Source of the DNA: Candidatus Latescibacterota bacterium
Lineage (GTDB): Bacteria; Latescibacterota; UBA2968; UBA8231
Length of the DNA stretch: 56,015 nt
Direction of reading: 5' to 3'
Assembly: GCA_022825185.1 (NCBI GenBank)
Contig: JAJDYK010000302.1
Location: 1 to 56,015 of the forward strand
The notes below the pieces were generated by a model, which saw only the letters and a list, made by a program, of their open reading frames with translations, searched no databases and was not told where the DNA came from. Position 1 is the first letter of the stretch; each line of letters opens with the position of its first letter. A program made the position numbers and the translations under genes. Shown here piece by piece: positions 42,247 through 51,170 of this stretch.

Positions 42247-43239
42247 ATGAGCGAGGAAAACCGCGCGACTTGGGCCGACAATTGGCTTGGGTACCGGGAG
42301 GAAATCAAGGTCGTCGATGTCACAATCCGCGATGGCGGCCTGATGAACGACCACCAGTTCACCGACGACGTAGTCCGAGGCGTGTACGATGCCTGCGTCG
42401 AGGCCGGAATCGACTACATGGAAATCGGCTATATCAACTCGCGGGAGCAGTTTCCGCCCGGCGAGTTTGGGCCGTGGAAGCACTGCCGCGAGGAGGATAT
42501 CCGCCGCATCGTCGGCGACAACAACACCTCTCTGAAGTTGGCAGCCATGGCCGACGCCGAAAAGAGCGATTACAAGACGGACATCCTACCGGCGTCTGAA
42601 AGCGTGTTGGACATGATCCGCGTGGCCACCTATATCCACCAGATGCCGCTGGCATTGGACATGGTCAAGGACGCCCATGACAAGGGCTATGAGACGACCT
42701 TGAATCTAATGGCCGTTTCCACCGTGCCGGAGTCCGAGGTCAAGAGCGCGCTGGAGATGCTGGTGCGTTCAGACGTGGGGGCTGTGTACGTGGTTGATAG
42801 CTTTGGCTCGCTCTACAGCGAGCAGATCCACGCGCTGTGCAACATGTTTTTCGAATACTGCGAGGGCACCCCGATTGAGGTCGGGATCCATGCCCACAAC
42901 AATCGGCAACTGGCCTTTGCCAATACCATCGAAGCCGTAGTGTTGGGGGCCAACTGCGCGGACGCGAGTTTTGCCGGCTTGGGCCGCGGCGCGGGCAACT
43001 GCCAGATGGAGCTTTTGTTGGGCTTTTTGCACAACCCGAAATTCCGCTTGCGCCCAGTGCTCAAGTGCATTGAGGAGCACGTGGAGCCGCTGCGCTCTCA
43101 GTTGCTGTGGGGCTATGACTATCCCTACATGATCACTGGCCTGCTCAACGAGCATCCACGAGCCGGCATGGCTTTCAACGTCTCTGAGGACCGGGGCAAG
43201 ATCGTCCAGTTCTACGACCAGATGAAAGAGCAGGAGTGA
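42247..43239 (+). CDS. HMGL-like aldolase-family protein
   Basis: The 330-residue TIM-barrel protein has the HMGL-like signature: IKVVDVTIRDGG with the metal Asp and catalytic Arg, VYVVDSFGS, GIHAHNNRQLA with the metal His pair, and DASFAGLGRGAGNCQ. Relatives include 4-hydroxy-2-oxovalerate aldolase and the catalytic domain of isopropylmalate synthase. It lacks a regulatory domain, so it is probably an acyl or aldol lyase acting on a 2-oxo acid. AGGAG (42236-42240) is six bases before the ATG. It lies between an enolase-superfamily gene and a class-III aminotransferase gene, which suggests one catabolic or biosynthetic route. Confidence 0.85.
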   Translation: MSEENRATWADNWLGYREEIKVVDVTIRDGGLMNDHQFTDDVVRGVYDACVEAGIDYMEIGYINSREQFPPGEFGPWKHCREEDIRRIVGDNNTSLKLAAMADAEKSDYKTDILPASESVLDMIRVATYIHQMPLALDMVKDAHDKGYETTLNLMAVSTVPESEVKSALEMLVRSDVGAVYVVDSFGSLYSEQIHALCNMFFEYCEGTPIEVGIHAHNNRQLAFANTIEAVVLGANCADASFAGLGRGAGNCQMELLLGFLHNPKFRLRPVLKCIEEHVEPLRSQLLWGYDYPYMITGLLNEHPRAGMAFNVSEDRGKIVQFYDQMKEQE

Positions 43240-43405
43240 GTCTGTTCAGTACCAGAGATAGCTGGCGTTGAAGGCGATGATCAAGCCCGTGACGTCGGCT
43301 TTGATCGCTTGATCGCCGATCATGGCTTTTCTACCAGTGAGAAATGCCTAGTCCAAAGCGCAATGCCAACCCGCTCCGCAGCGGGCGGTAGAAGGAGCCT
43401 GTGTC

Positions 43406-44737
43406 ATGCGAGAACACTCAGTGCGCCGCTCATTGCAAATCTACGAGCGCGCCAAAGCGCTCGTCCCCGGTACCACTCAGCTCATCAGCCGACGGCCGAC
43501 CCGGGCCGCACTCGGCGTCAGCCCCATCTACGCCGAGCGCGCCAAAGGCTGCCGCATCTGGGATGTGGATGGCAACGAATACATCGATTGGACCAGCGCC
43601 GTAGGGCCAGTGATCTTGGGCTATGCCGACGAAGTGGTCGATGCCGCGGTTCGCGCCCAGATCGACCGGGGGACCATCTACAGCATCGTCCAAGAGTCGG
43701 CCGTGGAACTGGCCGAGGAGTTGGTGCGGATCGTACCTTCCGCGGAAATGGTGCGCTACTGCAAGGGCGGGGGCGAGGCATGTACCATTGCGGTGCGGAT
43801 CGCGCGCGGGGTTACTGGCCGCGACAAGGTGCTGTTTTGCGGGTACCACGGCTGGCACGATTGGTACCAGGCCGCCAACATCGGGGCCGAGCGGCTGGCC
43901 ACTCATCTCTTCAATGGCATTGAGCCGATTGGCGTGCCCCGCTGTCTGGAGGGTACGGCCCTGCCTTTTACCTATGGCGATGTCGATGAACTCACCGCTC
44001 TGCTCGAAGCGCACGCTGGCGAGTTGGCCTGTATCATCATGGAGCCGATGCGCTCTGACGAGCCGCCGCCGGGCTACTTGGAAAAGGTGCGGGAGTTAGC
44101 GTCGCACTACGGCGTGGTGCTCATCTTCGATGAGGTGTCGTCGGGGTTCCGCGTGGCCTTGGGCAGTGCTCAGGAATACACGGGCGTGACGCCAGATGTC
44201 TCCGTTTTTGCCAAGGCCATCTCCAATGGCTACCCAATGGGCGCGGTGGTCGGCAAGCGGGAGTTTATGGCCCCGGCTCAGCAGATGTTTATCTCCAGCG
44301 CCTATTGGGACGACAACATCGGCGTGGCAGCCTCGCTGGCGACTTTGCGCGAGTTGGAGCGACGCGACGCAGTAGGCCATTTCCAGCGCATTGGCACCTT
44401 CTTTAAGGAGCAAATCGACGCGGCCGCGGCTGCCGTCGGGCTCGACGCTAGCTGCGAGGGGGTAGCGGCGCATCCGCGCATCCGCTTGGGTGCCGAGGAT
44501 GCTGCGACGGCTGCCAAGGTCAACACGCTGTTCATTCAGGAAAACGCCCGTCGCGGCGTGATCTTGGCGACTGGGTTCATGTTCAATTGCGCCCACGGCG
44601 AGGCCGAGGTCGAGCAGACCGCGGCCGTGGTGCGGGAGAGTTTTGCCGTTATCGCCGAGGGGTTGGAACGCGGGACGTTGGACGAACTGCTCAAAGTACC
44701 GCCCCAGGAGGATCTTTTCCGGCGGCTAGTGCGCTAA
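43406..44737 (+). CDS. Class-III PLP aminotransferase (glutamate-1-semialdehyde aminomutase-like)
   Basis: The 443-residue enzyme is fold-type I. Motifs are IWDVDGNEYIDW, the cofactor region EMVRYCKGGGEACTIAVRIA, VLIFDEVSSGFR with the PLP-contact Asp, and FAKAISNGYPMGAV with the Schiff-base Lys. Sequence style is that of HemL-like aminotransferases of unknown substrate. GAAGGAG (43391-43397) lies eight bases before the ATG. It ends the co-directional enolase/aldolase/aminotransferase set and overlaps the convergent DUF4932-like gene by 12 bases. True HemL is unlikely, as no tetrapyrrole gene is nearby. Confidence 0.85.
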   Translation: MREHSVRRSLQIYERAKALVPGTTQLISRRPTRAALGVSPIYAERAKGCRIWDVDGNEYIDWTSAVGPVILGYADEVVDAAVRAQIDRGTIYSIVQESAVELAEELVRIVPSAEMVRYCKGGGEACTIAVRIARGVTGRDKVLFCGYHGWHDWYQAANIGAERLATHLFNGIEPIGVPRCLEGTALPFTYGDVDELTALLEAHAGELACIIMEPMRSDEPPPGYLEKVRELASHYGVVLIFDEVSSGFRVALGSAQEYTGVTPDVSVFAKAISNGYPMGAVVGKREFMAPAQQMFISSAYWDDNIGVAASLATLRELERRDAVGHFQRIGTFFKEQIDAAAAAVGLDASCEGVAAHPRIRLGAEDAATAAKVNTLFIQENARRGVILATGFMFNCAHGEAEVEQTAAVVRESFAVIAEGLERGTLDELLKVPPQEDLFRRLVR

Positions 44738-45799
44738 AGTTTCAGGGTCAAGCTCGGCAAAGACGGCGATTAAGCGGGGGAAGAAGGTGGCGAAGGTCGG
44801 GTAGCGGTCGCGCTGGGATTCGTATGCTTCGAGGCGGCGGGCGACGGCGTGAATATAGCGGAAGCCGCGCGCGGATTCTTCGCGCAGTGCCCGGCGACCT
44901 GATTCTGCGCCGAGGTGGTGGTGGGCGAGGCGCGCGGTGATGGCGCGGATGAGGTGTTCATTGGCACAGTCGAACCAGTGCGTGTAGCCGATGGTGGCCA
45001 TCTGTTCAGCCAGCGGGGCGAATAGGTCGGCATGGGGCCTCAGCATGGGATAGTACTCCTCGCTGAGGGGGTTGACGAAGGCGTGGCTGAATTCGTGCCA
45101 TATAATTTGCAAAAGCTGCTCGCGGGGGCCGTATTCGGGTAGGCCGCGCTGCGTGGCACCTGTGGGGCCGAGCAGCGTATAGACATCGTACGGTCCTCCG
45201 TGGCGGCCGATGTGCGGACCAAATCCCCCGTGGTGCAAAAGCGGGCTAAGGACGAGGTGGTAGCTGAGTTGACGGGTGCCGAAATAAGCCTCGACTTCGT
45301 CGGTGGGATCGGCATCGGCCAGCTCTTCGCGGAGACGCGCTTCGAGGAGCTGATAGAGCTTTTGGCTGCGGGTGAAGAAGTGGTTGAATTGGGTCTGCCG
45401 CGCAAAACTGCGCAAGGCGTGAATGAAGCGCGCGAAGTTTTCCTCGCTGCGGAAGGCGCGATGGATATGGGGGGGAATGGGTTGGGTTGGTTCTAGTTCG
45501 GGTGGATCGGACAGGTAGAGCATGGCGGTTGGGTAGGCGTCAGACCACCCGGTGTCCAAGCTCAGGCTGCGAAAAAAGGCCACGGCCTGCTGGGGAGGAT
45601 AGCGCGAAAAGTGCGCGACGAGATCGTCCGCATAATCCACCTGATAGGGCGTCAGATAGCGATACTGGCCGAGGAGTTGGACCGCGATGAGCAGTTCGAT
45701 GCGCGGGTCTGCGCCGATGTGTAGGCGTTGCTCGGCGCGGATGTCGGATGCCATCAGCAGCGCGAGACCAACGCACACACGACAAAAGCCGACTCGCAA
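44726..45799 (-). CDS. DUF4932-like exported zincin metalloprotease
   Basis: The protein of about 357 residues has an N-terminal signal-like stretch (RVGFCRVCVGLALLMASDIRA) and the zincin motif HEFSH in LLQIIWHEFSHAFVNP, with a possible third ligand in CANEHLIRA. This resembles DUF4932 proteins. The start is uncertain: a TTG at 45853 would read through the hairpin at 45784-45812, so I use the TTG at 45799; GTG 45778 or ATG 45751 are alternatives. No ribosome binding site is clear. The protein is probably periplasmic and would hydrolyse peptides. Its stop overlaps the aminotransferase end. Confidence 0.65.
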   Translation of the reverse strand: MRVGFCRVCVGLALLMASDIRAEQRLHIGADPRIELLIAVQLLGQYRYLTPYQVDYADDLVAHFSRYPPQQAVAFFRSLSLDTGWSDAYPTAMLYLSDPPELEPTQPIPPHIHRAFRSEENFARFIHALRSFARQTQFNHFFTRSQKLYQLLEARLREELADADPTDEVEAYFGTRQLSYHLVLSPLLHHGGFGPHIGRHGGPYDVYTLLGPTGATQRGLPEYGPREQLLQIIWHEFSHAFVNPLSEEYYPMLRPHADLFAPLAEQMATIGYTHWFDCANEHLIRAITARLAHHHLGAESGRRALREESARGFRYIHAVARRLEAYESQRDRYPTFATFFPRLIAVFAELDPETLAH

Positions 45800-45812
45800 G
45801 GAGCCGGCTTTT
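45784..45812 (-). terminator. Hairpin terminator after the HU gene
   Basis: AAAAGCCGACTC (45784-45795) pairs with GAGCCGGCTTTT (45801-45812) at 11 of 12 positions (G-U on the minus strand), with a 5-base loop. On the minus strand the stem closes with TTTT. It lies 29 bases after the HU stop, so it should end that transcript. On the plus strand ATTTTT follows. Confidence 0.65.
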
Positions 45813-45840
45813 ATTTTTGCGGAACGAATTTTCAACGATG

Positions 45841-46182
45841 TCAGGGAGCCCAAGAGCCGCCGGGGTCGGGTGCGGCTTGGGTGGCGGCGGAGCGGGTGTC
45901 GTGCAGGGCTTCTTTGAGCTGTTTGCCCGGCTTGAAGTGGGTCTTGCGGCGGGCGGGCACGTACACGACTTCGCCGGTGCGAGGATTGCGGGCGGCGGGC
46001 TTGGGCTTGGTGTCTTTGACTTCGAGGACGCCGAAGCCTCTGATCTCGATGCGATTGCCCTCGATAAGCGTTTCGCGCATGGCCTCGAAGAGGCTATCGA
46101 CCATTTGCAACGTCAGGTTGTTTTTGCAGCCGAGTGTGTCGGCTACCGACCGCGCTAGATCTTTTTTGGTTATGGTGGCCAC
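45841..46182 (-). CDS. hup: HU/IHF-family DNA-binding protein
   Basis: The 113-residue nucleoid protein opens ATITKKDLARSVADTLG and carries the DNA-intercalating arm RNPRTGEVVYVPARRKTHFKPGK split at the beta-arm tip. Its length exceeds a typical 90-residue HU by a C-terminal tail of about 20 residues (HDTRSAATQAAPDPGGSWAP), which is disordered-looking. It could be HU or one IHF subunit. The GTG start at 46182 is preceded by GAGG, six bases away. It is followed by a hairpin terminator. Confidence 0.9.
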   Translation of the reverse strand: MATITKKDLARSVADTLGCKNNLTLQMVDSLFEAMRETLIEGNRIEIRGFGVLEVKDTKPKPAARNPRTGEVVYVPARRKTHFKPGKQLKEALHDTRSAATQAAPDPGGSWAP

Positions 46183-46295
46183 TAAAACCTCGCTAGATGA
46201 GGAGTTAAATTGGCTTTGATTTTGTTCATAAGTGCTTGTATTATACGAAATTCTGAAACTTAATCAAGGGAAAAGTAACAGAGACCCCAAGCGCG

Positions 46296-47303
46296 TCACG
46301 GAGCTTGGAATTGAGGGTCGGAAAGGGTTTTCAAAAAGGCCACGAGGGCGCGTTTGTCGGCCGGGTCGAGGTCGAGGTTGGGCCGGACGAGCAACAGCGG
46401 GTCAGTGAGGGTTATGCGGCGAAAGCCGGAGTCGTAGTGCTCGACGACTTCTTCAAGGGTTTGGAAGCGGCCATCGTGCATGTACGGCGCAGTGTATTCT
46501 ATGTTGCGGAGGGTCGGCGTCTTGAATTTGCCGCGGTCGAAGCGTTTTTCAGTGAGCGCGGCCAGCCCCTCATCCGGGGGATCTAGATCCAGCCCGTTGT
46601 TGTGGAACTCGTTGTCGGTGAAAAGCGGCGCGACGTGGCAGTGGAAGCAGTCGCCCTCCTCGGTGTGGAAGAGCAGGAAGCCCCGTTCCTCATCCGGGGT
46701 AAACTCCGCTTGGCCGGCTAGCCAGCGGTCGTATTTGCTGTCTGCCGAAACGAGGGTGCGCTCGAATTGGGCGATGGCTTGGACGACGCGTTGTCGGTTG
46801 ATGGGTGCGTCGCCAAAAGCGCGGGCGAAGAGCGCGGGATATTCGGGGTGGCGCTCCAGTTTGGCCACTACGCGGTCCCAATCCTCGCCCATTTCCGTGG
46901 GCATCTGCACGGGTTCGAGGGCTTGGTCTTCAAGGCTGGCGGCACGTCCGTCCCAGAAAAAGGACGGGCTCCAGAGCAAGTTAAAAAGCGGCATGGAGTT
47001 GCGGCTGGTGACGCCACCGACGCCTTGGCTAAAGGGCCGTGGATCGGAGAAGGCGTGGGCTGGCAGGTGGCACGAGATGCAGGCGATGGTGCTATCGACG
47101 GAGAGGATGGGGTCGGCAAAAAGCCGCTCGCCAAGGGCGATGCCCTCGACGGTCAGGGGATTGTCCAGCGGAATGTCCGGCGCGGGAAATCCCGCTGGCA
47201 CGACTAGTTCATAGGGGGTTGGGGTCGGCGGAGGGGTAGGGGGAACGACCGCGTCTTTGCCGCAGGCGACTAGCCCTAGCAGGATTAGTGCCCCAAACTT
47301 CAT
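46296..47303 (-). CDS. MbnH/MauG-like di-heme cytochrome c peroxidase (lipoprotein)
   Basis: The 335-residue protein has a lipobox (LLGLVACG) followed by a Pro/Thr linker, placing it as an exported lipoprotein. Two c-type heme motifs are present: CISCH (75-79) and CFHCH (219-223). The segments SRNSMPLFNLLWSPSFFWDGR and TPTLRNIEYTAPYMHDGRF are conserved in the bacterial cytochrome c peroxidase/MauG family. The neighbour upstream, ending three bases before this start, is MbnP-like, the combination seen in MbnH-MbnP pairs where MbnH oxidises a Trp of MbnP to kynurenine. A similar oxidative maturation is likely here. Confidence 0.88.
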   Translation of the reverse strand: MKFGALILLGLVACGKDAVVPPTPPPTPTPYELVVPAGFPAPDIPLDNPLTVEGIALGERLFADPILSVDSTIACISCHLPAHAFSDPRPFSQGVGGVTSRNSMPLFNLLWSPSFFWDGRAASLEDQALEPVQMPTEMGEDWDRVVAKLERHPEYPALFARAFGDAPINRQRVVQAIAQFERTLVSADSKYDRWLAGQAEFTPDEERGFLLFHTEEGDCFHCHVAPLFTDNEFHNNGLDLDPPDEGLAALTEKRFDRGKFKTPTLRNIEYTAPYMHDGRFQTLEEVVEHYDSGFRRITLTDPLLLVRPNLDLDPADKRALVAFLKTLSDPQFQAP

Positions 47304-47306
47304 GGG

Positions 47307-48107
47307 TTATCCCCCTACGTGTTCGTCGTGGTTTTGCGCTGCTTGGTCTTGTTCGACTTCCTCTTCCCCGTGGCCTTGGCTGACGTGGTCGGGGTGCCCG
47401 ATGGAGCCTAGGGAAAAGACAGTCGCGCCGTTGCCTTGCAAGGTCAATTGCGCGTCGGCGTTGCCCATAATTCCACCGCGACCGCTAAAGTCGTACAGGG
47501 AAGGCGCGTCGTACCACTCGTTGAGGTCCATCACCACGGCGATTGCCCACTCATCCCCGCTAACTGTTAGGGAAAGCGGCAGGGAGACGTCAACCGAAAA
47601 GTCTTCTCCACCCGCCGGGCCGGTGTGCGTGAGAAAGGCTCCTTCGCCATCGTCGGTGCGGAAGAGGCCCTCCATGCGCATGTAGTGGTAACCGCCGCCC
47701 ATGGGAGCTGGCCACGCCATGTTGTTGAAGTGATCGACGCTCGGCAGTACGCCGGTCTCGTTTTTAGCGCCGTCGATGCCAATGGTAAAGTGCAGGGTAG
47801 CGTATTCGCCACCGGGCACCTTGGCCGAAACGCTGCGGGTCGCATTTACGAAGGCGTTGCGATAGTGGAATTCGGCCAGTTCGACGCGCTTGCCCCCAGT
47901 CGTCTCTAAGGCGATATCCGAGACGATGTACTCCAGGCGAGTGACACCGTATTCGTTGCCCGCAGCGTTGGTGTAGAGAATCTCCTCGTGCTTGAGGTCG
48001 GCACCGGCGATAGTGTGGTTGAAAGAGATAGTCACCTCGCCTTGGTCGTCATCGGAGTCGCCGCAGGCTAGCAAAAAACTACAAGCGGCCAATAGGAGAT
48101 ATTTCAT
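47307..48107 (-). CDS. MbnP-like copper-binding lipoprotein
   Basis: The 266-residue protein has a lipobox (AACSFLLACGD). The conserved stretches VTRLEYIVSDIALE, YATLHFTIGIDGA, VDHFNNMAWPAPMGGG and YHYMRMEG are typical of MbnP. The Trp in MAWPAPMGGG is a candidate for conversion to kynurenine by the di-heme partner. The C-terminus is His/Glu-rich (HPDHVSQGHGEEE and QNHDEHVGG) and could bind copper. The ATG at 48107 starts the lipobox; the longer upstream frame is not supported. No methanobactin biosynthesis genes (mbnB, mbnC) are in the window. Confidence 0.82.
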   Translation of the reverse strand: MKYLLLAACSFLLACGDSDDDQGEVTISFNHTIAGADLKHEEILYTNAAGNEYGVTRLEYIVSDIALETTGGKRVELAEFHYRNAFVNATRSVSAKVPGGEYATLHFTIGIDGAKNETGVLPSVDHFNNMAWPAPMGGGYHYMRMEGLFRTDDGEGAFLTHTGPAGGEDFSVDVSLPLSLTVSGDEWAIAVVMDLNEWYDAPSLYDFSGRGGIMGNADAQLTLQGNGATVFSLGSIGHPDHVSQGHGEEEVEQDQAAQNHDEHVGG

Positions 48108-48202
48108 GGGGTATGCCTTTTTTAAAAAAGATTGAGTTGGTAGTCTAGCTCCTACCTTTTTTACTTTAGGCGTGATCAGCGAGAACCACGGCTGAGCTTG
48201 TT

Positions 48203-48218
48203 CGTCTTTTTTAAGACG
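48203..48218. promoter_or_regulatory. Palindrome CGTCTT-TTTT-AAGACG before histidine kinase gene
   Basis: A perfect 6-bp inverted repeat with a TTTT spacer lies 17 bases upstream of the ATG at 48236 in the divergent region. It may be an operator for the regulator encoded by the operon, or a hairpin affecting translation of the kinase. Confidence 0.4.
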
Positions 48219-48235
48219 GTACATTACTAAATAGG

Positions 48236-49723
48236 ATGCGCCAATTTGTCGAGTCTGTCCAAATGACCAAGGGCAAGGCCCCCAGCGAGCGTCCGCGGAC
48301 GCGGATCGGCCACAAGCTAATGTTGAGCTTTGTGCTGCTGGTCATGGTCGTTGTAGGGCTATCGGGTTGGGTGCTCTTCGAGCTAACGGACCGGAGCTTG
48401 GAGCGGCAGATGCGCGACCACCTCGTATCGGTTGCCACGCTGGTGAGTACGAAGCTGTCCGGCAGCGTGTTGCCCTATTTGCACGAGGGCCGCGAGCACT
48501 CCACTCTCTATCGGAACCTAGTGCTTAGATTACAGCGCGCCGAACAAGGGGTTGGCGCCCGTCACATCTTCGTTTTCGACCGCGAGTACCGCTCGCTGCT
48601 CGACACAGATGGGCTAATGCCCATCGGTCGCGAGTATCCCAAACTGCTCTTTCACCGCCAAGAACTAGAGCGGGTTTGGAAGGGCCAGACCGCGCATTCG
48701 ATGCTTTTTTACGACGACGATGTTCCGTACATGACAGGCTACGCCCCGATCTTTCACGACGGCGAGGTCGTCGCGGCCGTTGGGGTCGAAATCGGGGCTG
48801 GGTTTGTGGACTCCATCCGCGTTTTTGGGCGGTCAGTGCTGATTTTTGCCGGGTTGGGTGCGTTGCTCACCGTTGGAGTGGCATGGGGGTTGGCGCGGAC
48901 GCTGACGCGGCCCATCCAAAAGTTGGTCGAGGCCGCACGCGAAATCGGCCGGGGCAACATGAACCAAGAGGTGGCCACCGCGTCCGACGACGAAATCGGC
49001 TATTTGGGCGAGACTATGGAGGAGATGCGGCGCAAGCTAGTCGCCCGCGACGCGCAATTGCGCCTCATGCTGGGCGGCGTTGCCCACGAAATTCGCAACC
49101 CACTGAGCAGCATTGATCTGTATGCCGGTCTGATCGCCGGCGACTTGCCCGCTAGCGACGAGCGCAAGCAACACATTGAGAAGGTCATCGAGGAAGTGCG
49201 TCGGCTCAATGGCGTAATTTCCGAATTTCTCGAATTCGCCCGCCCGGCACCGGCACAGCCGCAGCCGACGGAGCTGGCCCCGCTCGTGGCCAACGCGGCC
49301 TTTTTGCTGGCCCCGGAAATGCAGGCTGCGGGCATTAGCTACGAGGAGCGCGTCGCGCCGGATTTGGTGTGCTATATTGACGCCGAGCAGATGGAGCGGG
49401 CGCTGGTCAACCTGATGAAGAATGCCGTGCAGGCCATGCGCGATGGCGGGCACTTGACGGTGCGAGCTACGGTCGCAGGCGATGAGGTCGTCGTCGAGGT
49501 GGCCGACGATGGCTCGGGTATGTCGGAGGAGGTGCAGGCGCGCCTTTTTGAGCCTTTCTTTACGACCAAAGAGAAGGGATCGGGTTTGGGGATGGCGCTG
49601 GTGGCGCGGGCGATTGAGGAAAATCGCGGCCGGATCGAAATAGACAGTCGGCAAGGCGCAGGCACGGTGTGCCGCCTGCGCCTGCCGCAGTCCAAAGATG
49701 GGGTACTATGGGCAGGATTCTGA
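48236..49723 (+). CDS. Membrane sensor histidine kinase (HAMP, HisKA, HATPase)
   Basis: The 495-residue protein has two membrane helices (about 29-51 and 203-223) enclosing an extracytoplasmic sensor of about 150 residues, then a HAMP linker (TRPIQKLVEAAREIGRGN). The HisKA site GGVAHEIRNPLSSIDLY carries the phospho-His. The HATPase_c domain has N-box LVNLMKNAVQAM, DDGSGM and GSGLGMALV. It pairs with the NtrC-type regulator, whose ATG lies inside this gene (16-base overlap). The sensor ligand is unknown. An in-frame ATG at 48263 is an alternative start. Confidence 0.92.
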   Translation: MRQFVESVQMTKGKAPSERPRTRIGHKLMLSFVLLVMVVVGLSGWVLFELTDRSLERQMRDHLVSVATLVSTKLSGSVLPYLHEGREHSTLYRNLVLRLQRAEQGVGARHIFVFDREYRSLLDTDGLMPIGREYPKLLFHRQELERVWKGQTAHSMLFYDDDVPYMTGYAPIFHDGEVVAAVGVEIGAGFVDSIRVFGRSVLIFAGLGALLTVGVAWGLARTLTRPIQKLVEAAREIGRGNMNQEVATASDDEIGYLGETMEEMRRKLVARDAQLRLMLGGVAHEIRNPLSSIDLYAGLIAGDLPASDERKQHIEKVIEEVRRLNGVISEFLEFARPAPAQPQPTELAPLVANAAFLLAPEMQAAGISYEERVAPDLVCYIDAEQMERALVNLMKNAVQAMRDGGHLTVRATVAGDEVVVEVADDGSGMSEEVQARLFEPFFTTKEKGSGLGMALVARAIEENRGRIEIDSRQGAGTVCRLRLPQSKDGVLWAGF

Positions 49724-51168
49724 TTATCGACGACAACAAAAGCCTCGGCGACGGACTGGTGCTGAGCTTGAACAAGATGGGGCACCAAGCCGTTGCCGCA
49801 GGCAGTGGTCGCGAAGGTTTGGCGCGGATGAAGGACGAGCCGTTTGACCTGGTCATTACGGATTACCGCATGGAGGAGATGGACGGGTTGGCGGTGATGG
49901 AGGCAGTCCAGCGCCAAGCACCAGACACCGACGTGATGATGATGACGGCCTACGATACCCGGGAACTGGCCGTAGAGGCGATGGAGCGGGGGGCGATCGA
50001 CTTTATCGTCAAGCCCTTTCTGCCCGACGAACTGTGGCTGAAGGTCAATAAGCGGCTCGATTATCGAACCAAGCTGCAGGAAGCTCAAGCCAAGCTGCAG
50101 GAAGCCCAAACCCTCCGCCAAGAAGCCGAGGCCAAGCTGCAGGACTGGGAGCACTTATTCGAGCAAAACCGCTACCTGCGCGAAGAGATCGACAGCCGCT
50201 ACAACTTCGGCGAGATCGTCGGCCAATCGCCGCAGATCAAGGCCGTGCGCGAGCAAGTGCGCAAGGTGGCATCGTCGTCGTCGTCGGTGCTGATCTACGG
50301 CGAAAGCGGCACTGGCAAGGAGTTGGTTGCCCGCGCCATCCACTACCAGAGCCGCCGCAGCAAGGGGCCGTTCGTCAAGGTCAACTGCGGTGCCCTGCCG
50401 ACTGGGTTGGTCGAAAGCGAATTGTTTGGGCACGAGAAAGGGGCCTTTACCAGCGCGGTGCGGAGCAAGAAGGGCAAGTTTGAACTGGCCGAAGGGGGGA
50501 CGATTTTTTTAGACGAGATCGGCGATATACCTTTGGAGACTCAAGTGCGGCTGTTGCGGGTGTTGCAGGAAAAGCAGTTCGACCGCGTAGGAGGCGAGCA
50601 GCCGCTCGACGTAGATGCGCGGGTGGTGGGGGCTACCAACCGACCGCTCAAGCGCATGGTCAAAGAGGGCACCTTCCGCGAAGATCTGTTCTATCGGCTG
50701 GAGGTCATCCCCCTCACTTTGCCGCCGCTGCGGGAGCGGCGAGAGGACATTGAATTATTGGTGAAACACTTTAGGCAAAAAAAATGTGGGGAAATGAACA
50801 TCCCGCCCAAGCGTCTAACTGAAGAAGCCCTAGTCGGCTTGAAAAGCTACCCGTGGCCCGGCAATGTGCGCGAACTGGAAAACGTCATCGAGCGCACGAT
50901 GGTGTTGGTAGATGGCGAGGAAATCGGCTATCACGATCTGCCGCTGACTTTTGACGAGGGGACTGCGGAGGAAGAAGTTATGGAGGAGCGAGAGGGAGAT
51001 TCTGACGGCGGGAGCTTGCTACTCAACGAGCGCCTCGACGAGGTGGAGCGCGACCTAATCGCTCGGGCGATGGAGGAAGCGCAACACGTTAAGACGAAGG
51101 CGGCTTCGCTTTTGGGGATTAAGACGAGTGCTTTGTACTACAAGCTCGACAAATACGGTCTAGATTAG
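49708..51168 (+). CDS. NtrC-type sigma-54-dependent response regulator
   Basis: The 486-residue regulator has a receiver with D8/D9, phospho-acceptor D52, T80 and K102. An added Gln/Ala-rich coiled coil (about 121-150, LQEAQAKLQEAQ-type heptads) links to the AAA+ domain, with Walker A GESGTGKE (198-205) and LDEIGDIP. The sigma-54 contact loop is GAFTSA (245-250), in place of GAFTGA. A Fis-type HTH (ASLLGIKTSALYYKLDKYG) ends the protein. The ATG at 49708 was chosen because the receiver begins at once; an upstream frame only overlaps the kinase. It should be phosphorylated by the kinase encoded just before. Confidence 0.92.
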   Translation: MGRILIIDDNKSLGDGLVLSLNKMGHQAVAAGSGREGLARMKDEPFDLVITDYRMEEMDGLAVMEAVQRQAPDTDVMMMTAYDTRELAVEAMERGAIDFIVKPFLPDELWLKVNKRLDYRTKLQEAQAKLQEAQTLRQEAEAKLQDWEHLFEQNRYLREEIDSRYNFGEIVGQSPQIKAVREQVRKVASSSSSVLIYGESGTGKELVARAIHYQSRRSKGPFVKVNCGALPTGLVESELFGHEKGAFTSAVRSKKGKFELAEGGTIFLDEIGDIPLETQVRLLRVLQEKQFDRVGGEQPLDVDARVVGATNRPLKRMVKEGTFREDLFYRLEVIPLTLPPLRERREDIELLVKHFRQKKCGEMNIPPKRLTEEALVGLKSYPWPGNVRELENVIERTMVLVDGEEIGYHDLPLTFDEGTAEEEVMEEREGDSDGGSLLLNERLDEVERDLIARAMEEAQHVKTKAASLLGIKTSALYYKLDKYGLD

Positions 51169-51170
51169 CA

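Noticed and set aside
43309..43923. Plus-strand 204-codon frame overlapping the aminotransferase
   Set aside because: It is an Arg/Gly-rich alternate frame of a clear class-III aminotransferase gene.
45131..45160. Second sigma-54 promoter (TGGCAC in the zincin gene)
   Set aside because: The TGGCAC lacks a TTGC at the required spacing and lies inside a coding region.
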